DNA from: Tetramitus jugosus
Taxonomy: Eukaryota > Heterolobosea > Eutetramitea > Acrasida > Vahlkampfiidae
Reading direction: 5' to 3'
DNA length: 64,000 nt
Assembly: GCA_937625935.1 (NCBI GenBank)
Contig: OW569364.1
Location: 310,001-374,000 of the forward strand
Numbering within the stretch: the first letter of the stretch is position 1; each line of letters begins with the position of its first letter. Positions 8,317 through 19,070 of the stretch are shown piece after piece. Under the pieces are notes generated by a model. The model ran no database searches and was not told the origin of the DNA. It saw nothing but the letters and a program-made list of their open reading frames with translations. Both the position numbers and the translations under genes were made by a program.

Positions 8317-11157
8317 ATGTGCGCCAAAAAATCCAACAACTCCACGTCGTACAACAAGAGACACGCAGGCAGAGTTTTGTCCTCTGATGAAAAGCGAAAG
8401 ATTACTCAATCGAAACAAGCAACCAAAAATGCTCACAATCCATTTGACTCATTCACACAAAAGAGACACATGGCAGTCAAGGGACAACGTAACCAAACTG
8501 TGAAGCTTTCCCAAGCTCACACGAGAGACCTTCAATCAAGAAGAGACACTCTTCTTGTTGAGCTCAGAAACAAGGATAGAAGTTCCAATTTTAACAATGG
8601 AGACAGCTATGAGAGAAAACCTGAGACCAACAGACCCAATTCCGCTGCCAACTACATTGCTGCTGCATCTGCATTGGCTTATGCTCCTGCTCCTACTACT
8701 ACTACATCTTCCACCAATTCTTCTGTTTCTTCTTCTTCTTCTTATTCTGCTGCTTCTGCTTCCTCTCAACAAGGCCCTCTCAAATTGGATGCCGATCAAC
8801 AAAAGCTATATGAAAAATCTTTGAAAAAATTACAAAAGCGAGATTTGAAGAGAAAGAGATTTACTTTGGATGAAGAAGTGGGTGGTTCGATGAGTAACGG
8901 TAGTGCCATTGATGATTATGATGATCATGATGGTGGGGACATGGGTGATGTTCGTTCTTCCAACAAGAAAAAGAAGGTTAGAGATTCTGCACCTGCAAGC
9001 TCTACTTTTGGTGCTACACTCGGTGACATTGATGAGGCATTTGATAGAAATATGATGTCAACGCTGAACAAGGACGATTATCAGGATGAAGATGGTGAAG
9101 ATGTCGAATTTAGAAACGAGTTTGCCGAGAGAGCCAACAAACGATTGGAAAAATTGCAAGCATTGGAAAACAGACCAAAGACAAATGAAGACAGATACTT
9201 GGAAATTATTCGTAAGAGTAAGCTTCACAAGATTGAGAAACAGAAGAAGAAGGAAGAACAAATGGATACTACCGATGAGATGAATGACAATTTCAACACA
9301 TTGTTGACTCATTTGAGCATGAGACCGAAGAGGGAAGATGAGCCAGAGAATGAAGCAGGAGCTGCTGATGAAGATGAGTACGATAGAGCCATTCGTAGCT
9401 TCTCATTCCAGTCCAAGGTTACACCTGATGTTATCAAAAAGACAGACAAGGAGACTGCTGAGGAGAGAAAACAACGATTGCAAAAGTTGGAAGAGGAGAG
9501 ATTAGCAAGAATGAACACTTCAGCTGCCACTGTTGCAAAGAAGCAAAGTGGTGTTGAATCATTGGATTATGATGAATATTTGTCTGACAATGAAGAAGAT
9601 ATTGGATCGGATGATGAAGTGGATCCAACTGTTCGGTTAGGTGTACCTGATGATGAGCCAGCATCCACCAATAGTGATGATGCTGATCAAAATGGTGATG
9701 CTAAGGAGGAAGAAGATGGTGCTGTGGCCAACGCAAACTCAATGAGTGATGAAGTTGGATCAAACATACCATATGTGATTGAAGCTCCTGCAAACTATGC
9801 TGATTTGAAGAAGTTGGTTGAGGATCGATCACCAGCCGAGGTTTCCATCATCTTCTCCAGAATTAGAGAACTCAATGACGCAAGATTGGGCCATGAACAG
9901 AAACTGAAGCTCCAAAACTTTTTCTCCTTGGTTATCAAGCATTACAAGGGTTATGTCTCACAAATCGAAAAATCTCATGCAGAGGAGAAGCACGTTGATT
10001 TCTCCATGTTGAATGCCATCTATGATCACATCTTTGGTCTCTCTGAGTTGATGCCAAAACATGCTATCTCTGAGTTCAAGAATCATCTTCGCGCAATGCA
10101 TACCGATTTGTTGAATCGATTGAGTACCGGTGCAGAGAGCTTCGGTTATCCATCATCTTCAGATTTGCTCTTCCTAAAGCTGATTTCTAACATTTTCCCA
10201 GTGACAGATTTCCAACACTCTGTCTCCACACCTGCCAATGTCTATATTCATCAATGCTTGGCTGATTGCCAAATCAGGTCACTCAGAGATGTTGCATCAG
10301 GACTCTATCTGTGTGCTACTGCAATTCACTACAATCAAGAAGCAGAGCGGTTCTCTCCAGAGGTTGTTACTTTCTTGACTAATGTATTGAAGACTGTAAC
10401 TGCCACATCAGATGAAATACAGACCGACAACATGGAAGACGGTGCCAACAAAATCAACTGGTTAAGATTGAAAAAGAGTAGTCTCAAGCATGAAACCACC
10501 AAGACTCTATCATTCAACAAGTTTATTATCAACAAGCCAACTTTGGAGCATAAGTTGTCTTTGGTGCGATGTGCAGTGCATCTCGTCAAGCAGTACTCTG
10601 CCATATTTAACCAAGAGTTTACAAGCTATGCTGAAGTATTTGGACCTGTCCAAAGTGCATTGCAAGCCATTCTTAACAAATGCATCAAATCCGACCACTC
10701 TATGCACGCTGAGATCAATCAAGTCATCACTCATATCCAAACAGTGTCCGAGAAGTGCATCAAGATGAGAAAACGTTTGTTGTACTTGGATGTCAAGCCA
10801 CAAGCTATCCCACAATTCACACCTCTTGTCATTGGTACACTCAAGGGTAAGATTATCGATGATGACAAGTTCAGACTTCACACCAAGATTATGTCTCAAA
10901 AGGTCAAGAAAGCACAACGTTCTGCCATCAGAGAAATCAGAAAGGACAATGCTTTCCTTGCCAGAGCCAGAGAAGAAGTTGTTGCCAACGAAATGAAGCA
11001 ACGAAAGGAGAAGTACAAGGAGATTATCAATGACCTGCAAAGCGAGAAGCACCAACAATACCAACTCGACTTTGGAAACAGACAGTTGTCCAGAGATATG
11101 AAGGCAGCCAGAAAGGGCAGAAAAACTGGCAACCAACCTGTAAACCGAAGGAAGTAA
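8317..11157 (+). CDS. NOP14: Nucleolar protein Nop14, SSU processome
   Basis: A 946-residue intronless protein, close to the family's usual length. The N-terminus carries the Nop14 signature ('NPFDSFTQKRHMAVKGQR' followed by 'LVELRNKDRSSNF'). A middle section is rich in Lys, Glu and Asp ('TNEDRYLEIIRKSKLHK', 'EERKQRLQKLEEERLARM'), then comes a helical repeat-like C-terminal half ('SLVIKHYKGYV', 'FLKLISNIFPVTDF'). The basic tail ends 'AARKGRKTGNQPVNRRK', a nucleolar-type signal. Nop14 acts with Noc4, Emg1 and U3 snoRNP in 18S rRNA maturation. Poly-Ser/Ala and acidic insertions are probably lineage-specific. Confidence 0.92.
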   Translation: MCAKKSNNSTSYNKRHAGRVLSSDEKRKITQSKQATKNAHNPFDSFTQKRHMAVKGQRNQTVKLSQAHTRDLQSRRDTLLVELRNKDRSSNFNNGDSYERKPETNRPNSAANYIAAASALAYAPAPTTTTSSTNSSVSSSSSYSAASASSQQGPLKLDADQQKLYEKSLKKLQKRDLKRKRFTLDEEVGGSMSNGSAIDDYDDHDGGDMGDVRSSNKKKKVRDSAPASSTFGATLGDIDEAFDRNMMSTLNKDDYQDEDGEDVEFRNEFAERANKRLEKLQALENRPKTNEDRYLEIIRKSKLHKIEKQKKKEEQMDTTDEMNDNFNTLLTHLSMRPKREDEPENEAGAADEDEYDRAIRSFSFQSKVTPDVIKKTDKETAEERKQRLQKLEEERLARMNTSAATVAKKQSGVESLDYDEYLSDNEEDIGSDDEVDPTVRLGVPDDEPASTNSDDADQNGDAKEEEDGAVANANSMSDEVGSNIPYVIEAPANYADLKKLVEDRSPAEVSIIFSRIRELNDARLGHEQKLKLQNFFSLVIKHYKGYVSQIEKSHAEEKHVDFSMLNAIYDHIFGLSELMPKHAISEFKNHLRAMHTDLLNRLSTGAESFGYPSSSDLLFLKLISNIFPVTDFQHSVSTPANVYIHQCLADCQIRSLRDVASGLYLCATAIHYNQEAERFSPEVVTFLTNVLKTVTATSDEIQTDNMEDGANKINWLRLKKSSLKHETTKTLSFNKFIINKPTLEHKLSLVRCAVHLVKQYSAIFNQEFTSYAEVFGPVQSALQAILNKCIKSDHSMHAEINQVITHIQTVSEKCIKMRKRLLYLDVKPQAIPQFTPLVIGTLKGKIIDDDKFRLHTKIMSQKVKKAQRSAIREIRKDNAFLARAREEVVANEMKQRKEKYKEIINDLQSEKHQQYQLDFGNRQLSRDMKAARKGRKTGNQPVNRRK

Positions 11158-11312
11158 AAATTTCACACACATTTGTTCTCTTGTGCACTCTTCTTTCTTC
11201 TGTGTGGATTTCCTCTCCATACCATAGCAGATGACCATCGAGCAGGCCTGACAATCCGAATCAAGCAGAAATAAAAAGTCAGAACTGAACAAAACAACAA
11301 ATAAGATAGAGT

Positions 11313-12759
11313 ATGAGTGACCACTCGTCACAGGAACTGAACACTGTTGTCGTCAATGACGACGATGAAGAAAGCTCCAACAACAGTACGTTGTGGACAG
11401 ACGACAACAACAATAACAACAACCATAACAGCAACGACAAACAACAACAACAAAATCATCAACAAAAAGCGCGGTTGAATGTCACTGACACATCACAGAG
11501 CAACAACAAAAAGACGACATTCACAACAACGACCAAACAAACAACCATGAGTAGTCAAATGAACAACGAAAACCCAAATCAACATTATCAATCATCGTAT
11601 GCCAATGCTTCCACAGTGAACATGAATGATGAAAGTGTCAGCATACTGTCATCACCCTATCAATCATTTGAAAATCATCAACAAGAAGAACAGAATGAAA
11701 GCACAGGAATGTTAAGTCATGCTCATCATCATCATCATCATCATGGTGGAAAAGCTTTGAATCATCATAAAAAGGATTATGAAGCGTTTGTTGGGGTGGA
11801 TGATAAGGATCGATCTGTTCGTTTGTTGAGAATCATGAAAAATATTATTTCAATTGGTTTTATTATGCTCTTGTTTTCCTTCTTTGTTGGTATTGTGGTC
11901 ATGATTGTTCAGGTGATTGAATTTATGCATCGAAAGAATAATGCGATGCGGTTAAGCTTATTTTTGCAGTTGGACAGTCATTGTATGGATGAAGCACGGT
12001 TGTTGAATGATAAAATTCGGAGTTTGGATGCGAATAATGCGGTGGATCTTCGAGTGAATTATTTGCCACAGATTACCTTGTTTGATGCACAATTTTTGAA
12101 ACAGACAGAGAATGATTTGTTAAAGGCGTATGTGTATTTTGTTTTGTGTATTACAATTTGTAAGAATGTTTTTGTAAAGTTAAACTATTGTTTTGTATGT
12201 TTTTTTTAATTGTAGTGTGAAGAGGGTGGTTGCGGGGTTGCCTGCAAATTGTGAAGTCAAGTTATCGTCGAATGCAACAGTGCCCGATGTGTATGCACTG
12301 TGGTGGGTTGAAAAATCAGAGTGCTTACAGTTGATGAGTGACCGACTAGTGAATCGGACACAAAAGTACATTGATAGGAAGTCAAGATTTTTCATTCCAG
12401 AGTATGTATAGCTGCAATTGCCCATACTTGTTGTTTTTGAGTATAATTGTGTATGTGATGTTGTTGACAAATGATGTAGTTGGGTGAAGAATATACCTGA
12501 TGAGAAGACGAGGGAGGCAAAGATTCAGATGATCAAGTTGTATGGCTCTGCCAATGTATTTTCACAATTCGATCCTCATGTTGTGCTCGGGTATGATCTC
12601 AAGACGCGGTTCGCACTCCGAAATATAGTGAGCAATTTAGCGGTCAACCCTTGTTCCTTCAATCAATCATTGACCATTTCTATTGGCACCCGGATCAGTC
12701 ATGGACTGGCAGATAACTCATCTGTCATTTTCACTGGAGTGGCCGGAAGAAAGACATGA
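11313..12759 (+). CDS. Single-pass membrane protein, unknown function
   Basis: Three exons: 11313-12127, 12216-12401 and 12480-12759. They are joined by GT-AG introns of 88 nt (12128-12215) and 78 nt (12402-12479), both phase 2, and all joins keep the frame. The first about 160 residues are low complexity (Asn, Gln, Thr and an eight-His run). One transmembrane helix follows ('IISIGFIMLLFSFFVGIVVMIV'). The remaining part has Cys residues and N-glycosylation sequons ('NATV', 'NRTQ', 'NQSL', 'NSSV'), suggesting a type II protein with an outer or lumenal domain. No family was recognised. It is co-directional with NOP14, 155 nt downstream. Confidence 0.7.
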
Positions 12760-12846
12760 GGGATTGCACATTTAAGAATATCAATATAATTTGATTAATA
12801 ACAAACATTATGCAGGAAGAAACAGTAGTAATAGCGAATGAATAGT

Positions 12847-13835
12847 TTAGTAAATGTCCAATTCCATTGGATGAACCTTGTCCTTGCCCTTCAACTTTTC
12901 CAATCTGTCCAACTTCTTTTGATAATTGTCCTTCAATTCCTTGACAACTTCTGGATTGGTCTGGAACTCCAGAGCAAAATTGTGCAATGGATTGCCCTTG
13001 GCAAACTTTTCCTTCTTTGACAAGCGAGGCTTCTTTGTAGTCATCTTCTTTAATCGCTTAAAGTCCAAATGCTTTCTTCTCTCCTCTTGCAATTCAATTG
13101 CTTCAAACTTCTCACATAGATCCTTCTCCTCTTCTGGCATTGTTTGATAAGTCTTAATCATAGCTTCAAAGCTCTCTTGTTTCAACACTGCTTCTCTGAG
13201 CTCGCTGTCATTCTCCATTGCTTCAGCCAATTTTTGAGCGTGCCATTCTATCTTTTCTGTTTGCTTTTGTGTCAGTGAATTCTATCATTCATTCATTCAT
13301 TCATTCATTTGAAAGAGAGAGAAAAATAAAAAAAACAACAAATTTTTCCCCATAAGAAAAACCAAAGTCAGTCAGTACTTAAAATCAAGGATATCAAGAT
13401 CAAAACACTTTCAAGAAAAATCATCATTAATCATACCATGTGTTGTTGATTGAGTACTTGCTTTCGCAACCACAGACCAAATCTAGAGTCAATCTTTTCC
13501 TTCTTTGTCTTGATGAGATATTGATCCAATCCACCCATCTTTTCAATACATTTCAACGCATGTGTCGTCGCTTTCAATCGCAATCTCTGATCAAAAGCTT
13601 CACTGAATAGTTTAACGACGTGGACATTAGGTTTCCATGTACGTCTAGTCTTCTTCTCAGAGAAACATGTTTGGTTTCCGAATGAGATGGTTCTGCCATG
13701 ATAGAGACCAAAGTCCACACGTCTTGGACGAATGGTTTTTTTTGGGTAGGAGAAAACAGGTCCAAGTGTGCGAACGTACTTGTTTTCTGGTAGAATTTTG
13801 TTGATGATTGTTTTGGTGGATGCAATGGCAGACAT
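12847..13835 (-). CDS. Mitochondrial large-subunit ribosomal protein bL28m
   Basis: Two exons, 13437-13835 and 12847-13281, with a 155-nt GT-AG intron (13282-13436, phase 0). I start at 13835, the first ATG of a presequence-like segment ('MSAIASTKTIINKILPENK'); the frame itself extends further upstream. The core matches bacterial L28: 'RPRRVDFGLYHGRTISFGNQ', then 'KKTRRTWKPNVHVVKLFSEA', then 'RLRLKATTHALKCIEKMGGL'. The long charged helical C-terminal extension encoded by exon 2 is absent from bacterial L28 but typical of mitochondrial forms. The ribosomal core identification is strong; the extension comes from the splice prediction. Confidence 0.88.
13285..13309. repeat. CATT/ATTC microsatellite in bL28m intron
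   Basis: About six tandem copies of a 4-nt unit (read as CATT on the plus strand) lie at the 3' splice-site end of the intron. The acceptor AG at 13282-13283 lies immediately beside it on the minus strand. Confidence 0.85.
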
Positions 13836-14034
13836 TGTTTGTATGAATGATGCGTGTGAATAAGATGATTTTTTTGTTTTTGTCCTCCAAAGTCGGGAAA
13901 ACAGTTGCATTTTTTGTAAGTGCCGCTCTTTTTCGAGTTCCAGTAAAAGAGCGATCTTTTTTTCGCTTTCCAAAAATCAAAAAACTTCATTATTTATAAG
14001 ACCAAAAAATTCTTGGTCTCATGACAACATTCTT

Positions 14035-16515
14035 ATGATGGACGATGACGACTTGATTGATCAGTTTCTTGCTGATGAAGAAGCTCAACGACAACTAGAC
14101 ATTCAGATCCAAGAAAGAGAAGAAAAACGAAAGAGAAGACCAAAGATTGACGTGGAGAGACAGAACAATTGGGTCTATCCATATGATCCAACAAGAGATC
14201 AGAGGCAATATCAATATGAAATTTCTCAGGCATCTCTGTTCAATAACACACTTGTTTGTCTGCCTACTGGTCTCGGAAAAACGTTGATTGCTAGTGTGGT
14301 CATGTACAACATGTATCGTTGGTTCCAAACTGGAAAAATATTGTTTGTGGCACCGACTGTTTCATTGGTGATGCAACAGTATAGAGCATGCACGAGTACG
14401 ATTGATTTTAAAGAGTCGGATGTGGTTGCGATTACGGGTAGTGTCAGATCGGAGAAGCGATCTGGGCTGTGGAAGGAGAAGAGAATATTCTTTTGTATAG
14501 CTTCGTGCATTGTGAATGATATGAAAAATAATATGATACCGACAGATGATATTGTTCTTGTCGTAGTGGATGAGGCTCATAGAGCAACAGGTGATCATGA
14601 CTATTGTAAGCTCATACGGATGCTGTATGAGAAGACATCGTTTTTCCGCGTGCTAGGATTGACAGCCACACCGGGCAAAGATTTACCAACGATACAAAAG
14701 GTTATCACGAATTTACAAATCAATCATGTTGAAGTGAGATCGGAATCTGATCTGAAACAATATACGCATGATAAGTCAATTGTCGTAGAGCAATGCCCCT
14801 TAACTGAGCCGATACAAGAATTAGAATCAATGTTTGTGCGCTTGGTGACCTCTCTTATCGATATGCTTTTCAACTATAAGGCATATTTTGAGAGAGATCC
14901 CAGACGAGTAACACACCAGGCGCTCAGACAAGCCATGATTTCGTATCTGGGATCAGGAAGAGGAAGGGGTAATTATATGGCAACCAGCGTATTTACACTT
15001 GCGATATCGCTGTACCATGCCTATTCTGATCTTTTAACACAGGGCATTTATGCATTTATTAAGTCGTTGGAAAAAATTGAACTGGCGAACCAAACAGCCA
15101 ATAAGAATAATAAGCTACGGAATTCGATATTTGGTCAACCACTATTTCATGACATGAAACGAAAAGCAAAGGATTTTTTAGAGAAACACAGGCATGAGCA
15201 CCCAAAAATTGTCCGGTTGATTCAGATCGTTAAGGATCACTTTAGGAGAAAAGAGGTGCTCAATGAAAAAACAAGAGTGATTATATTTGCGAACAAGAAG
15301 CAAACTGTAAGATATATAACACAGGTGCTTTCAAAGTTACCTGGTAATTTAATCAAGGCAATGGAGTTTTTGGGACACAATAAGTCAGGACAAGTTGCAG
15401 GATTAACTTCCAAGGAGCAAAAGGAAGTTATCTCCAAGTTTTCGCAAGGAAAGTACAACACATTGGTGTCGACTTCAGTTGGAGAGGAGGGATTAGATAT
15501 TGGAGAAGTGGATATGATTATTTGTTTCGATGCAGTGTCTTCTCCCACAAGAATGATTCAACGTATGGGTCGTACTGGTAGAAAGCGTGACGGTGTTGCT
15601 GTTATGATCTTATCAGAGGGAATGGAGTCAGAAACATATCGACGAGCAGTTGAAAGAACCGAAGTGCTATTTGAACAAATGAAAAAGATACCGACATCAA
15701 AGGGTGTTCGTTTCTTTGACGGAGCGATGCGAATGGTACCGCATGGGGTTGAACCTAGTTGTATCACTCTGGATCTGCGACCAACAAAGTCAAGAGTCAA
15801 AGTTTCACCGCAAAAGAGTCATAACAGAAAGCAACCTATGATTACAACAACTGAATTGAAATATTTGTATAATAATTATGGAAGCAATAATTTTGTCGTG
15901 CCTGGCAGGTATGCCAATCATCTCAAGACATCATTTGGACGATATGTATCGAAACCGACTCCCTCTTATGATATACGGCATTCTGATTGTCTAAAGAGCT
16001 TATTGTTAGGATCAAGGAATCGATTGGATCCCACATACGATTGGGGTGCTCATCAGATTACACCCCCAAACCTCACTCCGCGCAACATTCGATTAAATGT
16101 TCATGAAATTGAGATGGAAGCTATCATGGAGCTTGAAGATGAAGATAAGTTAAAGATGGAGATGGTTGTCTCCACAATGTCACCAGAGGAGACTCTGTCT
16201 GATGAACACGAAGAACGTGACAAGGAGCAAAATATAGAGTATTTGCAAACGGTGAATCATCAGCCAATGGAAAGTCATCCAGAGAATGGCTCTAATGAAA
16301 GTTGGGGATGTGATGAGAATCCAAACGTTGTAGTAACAATGCACGCATCATCCGGTCATGACAGTTTGGATGATTTGGGAGAGTTACTGGATTTGCCTAG
16401 TTCCTTCACTCCATTTTCCTCCTCGACGAGTTCTGCTCCCGCGAACCACACCAAGAGAAGTAGAGAATATCAACAAGAAGTATTGGTCAGCAACAAGAAG
16501 AAAAGGTATCTGTGA
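14035..16515 (+). CDS. FANCM: FANCM/Mph1-type DNA helicase
   Basis: 826 residues, intronless. The N-terminal 'NWVYPYDPTRDQRQYQ' and 'SLFNNTLVCLPTGLGKT' blocks are characteristic of FANCM/Mph1/Hef. Walker A PTGLGKT is at residues 77-83, the DEAH motif II at 179-182, 'TATPGKD' is motif III-like, and motif VI QRMGRTGR is at 509-516. The insert between the two RecA lobes, typical of this family, is present. FANCM-family ATPases remodel forks and D-loops in crosslink repair. The protein ends in a disordered tail; no C-terminal ERCC4 nuclease-like domain is visible, as in fungal Mph1. Start chosen at tandem ATGs just after the divergent bL28m promoter. Confidence 0.9.
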   Translation: MMDDDDLIDQFLADEEAQRQLDIQIQEREEKRKRRPKIDVERQNNWVYPYDPTRDQRQYQYEISQASLFNNTLVCLPTGLGKTLIASVVMYNMYRWFQTGKILFVAPTVSLVMQQYRACTSTIDFKESDVVAITGSVRSEKRSGLWKEKRIFFCIASCIVNDMKNNMIPTDDIVLVVVDEAHRATGDHDYCKLIRMLYEKTSFFRVLGLTATPGKDLPTIQKVITNLQINHVEVRSESDLKQYTHDKSIVVEQCPLTEPIQELESMFVRLVTSLIDMLFNYKAYFERDPRRVTHQALRQAMISYLGSGRGRGNYMATSVFTLAISLYHAYSDLLTQGIYAFIKSLEKIELANQTANKNNKLRNSIFGQPLFHDMKRKAKDFLEKHRHEHPKIVRLIQIVKDHFRRKEVLNEKTRVIIFANKKQTVRYITQVLSKLPGNLIKAMEFLGHNKSGQVAGLTSKEQKEVISKFSQGKYNTLVSTSVGEEGLDIGEVDMIICFDAVSSPTRMIQRMGRTGRKRDGVAVMILSEGMESETYRRAVERTEVLFEQMKKIPTSKGVRFFDGAMRMVPHGVEPSCITLDLRPTKSRVKVSPQKSHNRKQPMITTTELKYLYNNYGSNNFVVPGRYANHLKTSFGRYVSKPTPSYDIRHSDCLKSLLLGSRNRLDPTYDWGAHQITPPNLTPRNIRLNVHEIEMEAIMELEDEDKLKMEMVVSTMSPEETLSDEHEERDKEQNIEYLQTVNHQPMESHPENGSNESWGCDENPNVVVTMHASSGHDSLDDLGELLDLPSSFTPFSSSTSSAPANHTKRSREYQQEVLVSNKKKRYL

Positions 16516-16530
16516 TAAAATGAGTGTCTT

Positions 16531-17148
16531 TTACAACTTTCGAGCTAGAATGGTTTGTATTTGGGCTTTGTCATCCTGATGATAATGCACGATATCCCAA
16601 TCAGAAAACAATTCTTTGAGTTCATCTTCCTCCAACTTGAACGCACTAGGAATCGTATTCGCGTGACAAGACACTGGATCTTGGTTCTTATCTCTCGGGG
16701 CATAAAATGTTTCCATGAATACATGACCATTACACTTCACAGAGTCCTTTATCGATGCAAACAACCTGCGATCCAAAAAATAGGTAACAACTACAAAGTC
16801 ATAATAATTACTTTGCAATTGATAGTCATCCAAATCGATCACAGCTCCCTTGATCATTGCTTGCTCCTGGTTGTCTCCACGAGCTTTCTGATTGATAAAA
16901 TCAATGGCTACATCTGAAATATCTAATGCATCCACACTGTACCCATGTTCTGCCATCAAGAAGCTATTTCCACCCAAGCCACAAGCCAAATCAAGACACT
17001 TAAGATTCTGGTCAACAGACAATTTCCCAATCGCATGGAGAGACAACAAATGACTCAAGCGGGAATTTGGAGCGGGAACCGTTTGGGAGTCATTCAACAA
17101 ACGTTGTTGGTGCTTACCATTCCATTTGACACAATCTTGAACAACCAT
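16531..17148 (-). CDS. SAM-dependent methyltransferase (class I)
   Basis: 205 residues. The Rossmann motif I is clear ('LKCLDLACGLGGNSFLMAEHG'), followed by the acidic end of strand 2 ('VDALDISDVAI') and motif IV ('YDFVVVTYFLDRRLF'). The small size and the 'FMETFY' strand are like TehB/UbiE-type small-molecule methyltransferases. The substrate is not predictable. It converges with FANCM, with only 15 nt between stops. Confidence 0.8.
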   Translation of the reverse strand: MVVQDCVKWNGKHQQRLLNDSQTVPAPNSRLSHLLSLHAIGKLSVDQNLKCLDLACGLGGNSFLMAEHGYSVDALDISDVAIDFINQKARGDNQEQAMIKGAVIDLDDYQLQSNYYDFVVVTYFLDRRLFASIKDSVKCNGHVFMETFYAPRDKNQDPVSCHANTIPSAFKLEEDELKELFSDWDIVHYHQDDKAQIQTILARKL

Positions 17149-17227
17149 TTTTTTTGTTTGTGTTTGTTGTCGAGAAGCAAAAACTACAAGTCTTCATGTT
17201 GAATGAATACACTCCTTCATCACATGG

Positions 17228-18349
17228 TTACACAAAAGTAAATGTACTGTGTAGTTCACAAAGATTGAAAGCAGGATACAAATCAAGGCCAGTGAGATCA
17301 CGGAATGCAACACCCAAATCTTGGCCGTTGACTGAAAAACTTAACTCTCCATTCTGAAGTGATACTCCAATCTCTGTTCCATTGGAATTGATCCCTGAAT
17401 TAAAGTATGGAGTAGCACAATCGCCATTTTGAGAATACAAACAACCGCTTCCGCATTCAAGATACCATCCACACTTGTCGAAATTTTGACCGTTCTTGTC
17501 GATTGTTTTAGGTGCCATTCCAACCATTAAGGTATTGCAATTCTTGATCAAACGAATCGTAAATGAATCACATTTCGTCCCAAGTGCAGCACAGTCCCAA
17601 CCTTGCCTTGAGTGCTTCTTAATTCTCTTGTTGTTGTGTGAGAGGATGGCTCCTTTTCCAATGAACATTGGGTCAAACGATGCTCCACTGATCTTTCTCT
17701 GATTGGCAGCTTTTGTGATTGCAGAATTCAAGGCATAACTATACTGTGCTCTGTTTTCAACATCAACTTCAATCCATGCTTGCACAGCATAAAATGCACT
17801 TCGATCATTATTTTTGTTGACAAACATTGACAATGCAGACATCCAATGTTCAACACTCAGTGTCAAGTAGGAACTTCCTTTCAATATTTGTAAAAACTGT
17901 CGTTGAATCTTTTCCTTGACTTCTGTGATTTGATTATGTTCTAAATCGAGTTGTAAACATTGTAACATGTAATCGGCACTCATATTGTTTAGCAAATGTT
18001 GAACAAGCAGCGGTACCAACGTGTTCAATTGATACTTTTGGGCCAAGAGAATCATTGGGACAACGTCCCTCTGGTGTTTCACTTCCACTTGACATGTATA
18101 AAGACCCTTGATTAATCCAGTCATCAATTGCTCATCTTCTTCCATTCTAATTGTTCCTGTTCTGGATTCCACCATATCAAGTTCCAAACAAGCCTTGAAA
18201 AAGTCACTGTTTATAATGAGAATAAACCTGTGCAGGAACAATGTGGTATTGCTCTTGGGGAACCATGCTTGACAATCAGAATACAATTGATTGTTGAAAT
18301 GTTGAATCAGATTTACTTGTGGCTGAACGTAGGGAATTATGGATATCAT
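17228..18349 (-). CDS. BTB-domain protein with SPRY-like C-terminus
   Basis: 373 residues. The first about 110 residues look like a BTB/POZ fold ('LYSDCQAWFPKSNTTLFLHRFILIINSDFF', split here as the motif LHRFILIINSDFFKACL). An all-helical BACK-like segment follows, with 'QCLQLDLEHNQI' and 'EHWMSALSMFV'. The last about 150 residues have the strand pattern of SPRY/B30.2 ('IRLIKNCNTLMVGMAPK', 'GVSLQNGELSFSVNGQDLG', 'YPAFNLCELHSTFTF'). In animals BTB-BACK proteins recruit substrates to cullin-3 ligases; that role here is inference. Several related SPRY-type proteins are typical of this kind of genome. Confidence 0.75.
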   Translation of the reverse strand: MISIIPYVQPQVNLIQHFNNQLYSDCQAWFPKSNTTLFLHRFILIINSDFFKACLELDMVESRTGTIRMEEDEQLMTGLIKGLYTCQVEVKHQRDVVPMILLAQKYQLNTLVPLLVQHLLNNMSADYMLQCLQLDLEHNQITEVKEKIQRQFLQILKGSSYLTLSVEHWMSALSMFVNKNNDRSAFYAVQAWIEVDVENRAQYSYALNSAITKAANQRKISGASFDPMFIGKGAILSHNNKRIKKHSRQGWDCAALGTKCDSFTIRLIKNCNTLMVGMAPKTIDKNGQNFDKCGWYLECGSGCLYSQNGDCATPYFNSGINSNGTEIGVSLQNGELSFSVNGQDLGVAFRDLTGLDLYPAFNLCELHSTFTFV

Positions 18350-18438
18350 TCCTTCTTTAACAATAAAGCTCTGGTTTGGTTTTGTTCAACTGGAGTGATC
18401 AGAAAAAACGCTCGTCAACCTATGAAATTAGACAGAAC

Positions 18439-19011
18439 TTAGTATTTATAGTGCCCAACATCAGAAGATTGTGTAATGAGTTCCGACACCTTAGTTAAAG
18501 CAATTCTGTCTTCTTCACCAAATGAATCCAACACCAGACTATCGACATCGATCAGTCCAATCAACTCACCAGCCTTATTGAACAATGGCACACAAATCTC
18601 ACTATTGCTCGCACTGTCACATGCGATATGACCTGGAAATTTGTGCACATCCGGAACTACTATACATTGAGCAGTGGAGGCACAGTGTCCACAAACACCC
18701 CGATCGAAACGAATTCTTGTACAGGCAATCAATCCTTGAAAAGGACCCAACACCAACTCCTTCACAGGCTTGTCAACTGTTTTATGATCCAACAAATAAA
18801 ATCCAAACCAATTGACCGCTCCATCAAAATACTCCTTCTTATTCATCTCATGGTAGAATAAGCTGGCCGTGTTGGCCAAATTGGCAACAAAATTGTCCTC
18901 TCCTTCAAATAATCCAGTCAACTGGGACAGTAAATTCTTGTAAAGTTCTTCCTTCTTGTCATGATGAACAGTAATGTCTCTGTCTGTGCTTGAAGTGGCT
19001 TGAAATCCCAT
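18439..19011 (-). CDS. Free methionine-(R)-sulfoxide reductase (GAF domain)
   Basis: 190 residues from the first ATG (19011). A single GAF domain contains all family-defining blocks: 'GPFQGLIACTRIRFDRGVCG', 'VVPDVHKFPGHIACDSASN' and 'SEICVPLF'. The three conserved cysteines (in IACTRI, GVCG and HIACDS) form the redox centre that reduces free Met-R-O using thioredoxin. It is divergent from METTL18 with only 59 nt between starts, so the two probably share a promoter. Confidence 0.93.
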   Translation of the reverse strand: MGFQATSSTDRDITVHHDKKEELYKNLLSQLTGLFEGEDNFVANLANTASLFYHEMNKKEYFDGAVNWFGFYLLDHKTVDKPVKELVLGPFQGLIACTRIRFDRGVCGHCASTAQCIVVPDVHKFPGHIACDSASNSEICVPLFNKAGELIGLIDVDSLVLDSFGEEDRIALTKVSELITQSSDVGHYKY

Positions 19012-19070
19012 GATTACTGAGCTTTGTTTTCTTTCCAAGCAGGGATCTCTGTCATCTTCGGAGAATCAAG

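Noticed and set aside
8033..8503. 156-codon frame overlapping the start of NOP14
   Set aside because: Overlaps the NOP14 N-terminal signature in another frame and has no domain; the overlap region is better explained by NOP14.
10510..11331. 273-codon open frame on the minus strand inside NOP14
   Set aside because: It lies antisense to a strongly supported gene, has no recognisable domain, and mirrors the codon pattern of NOP14.
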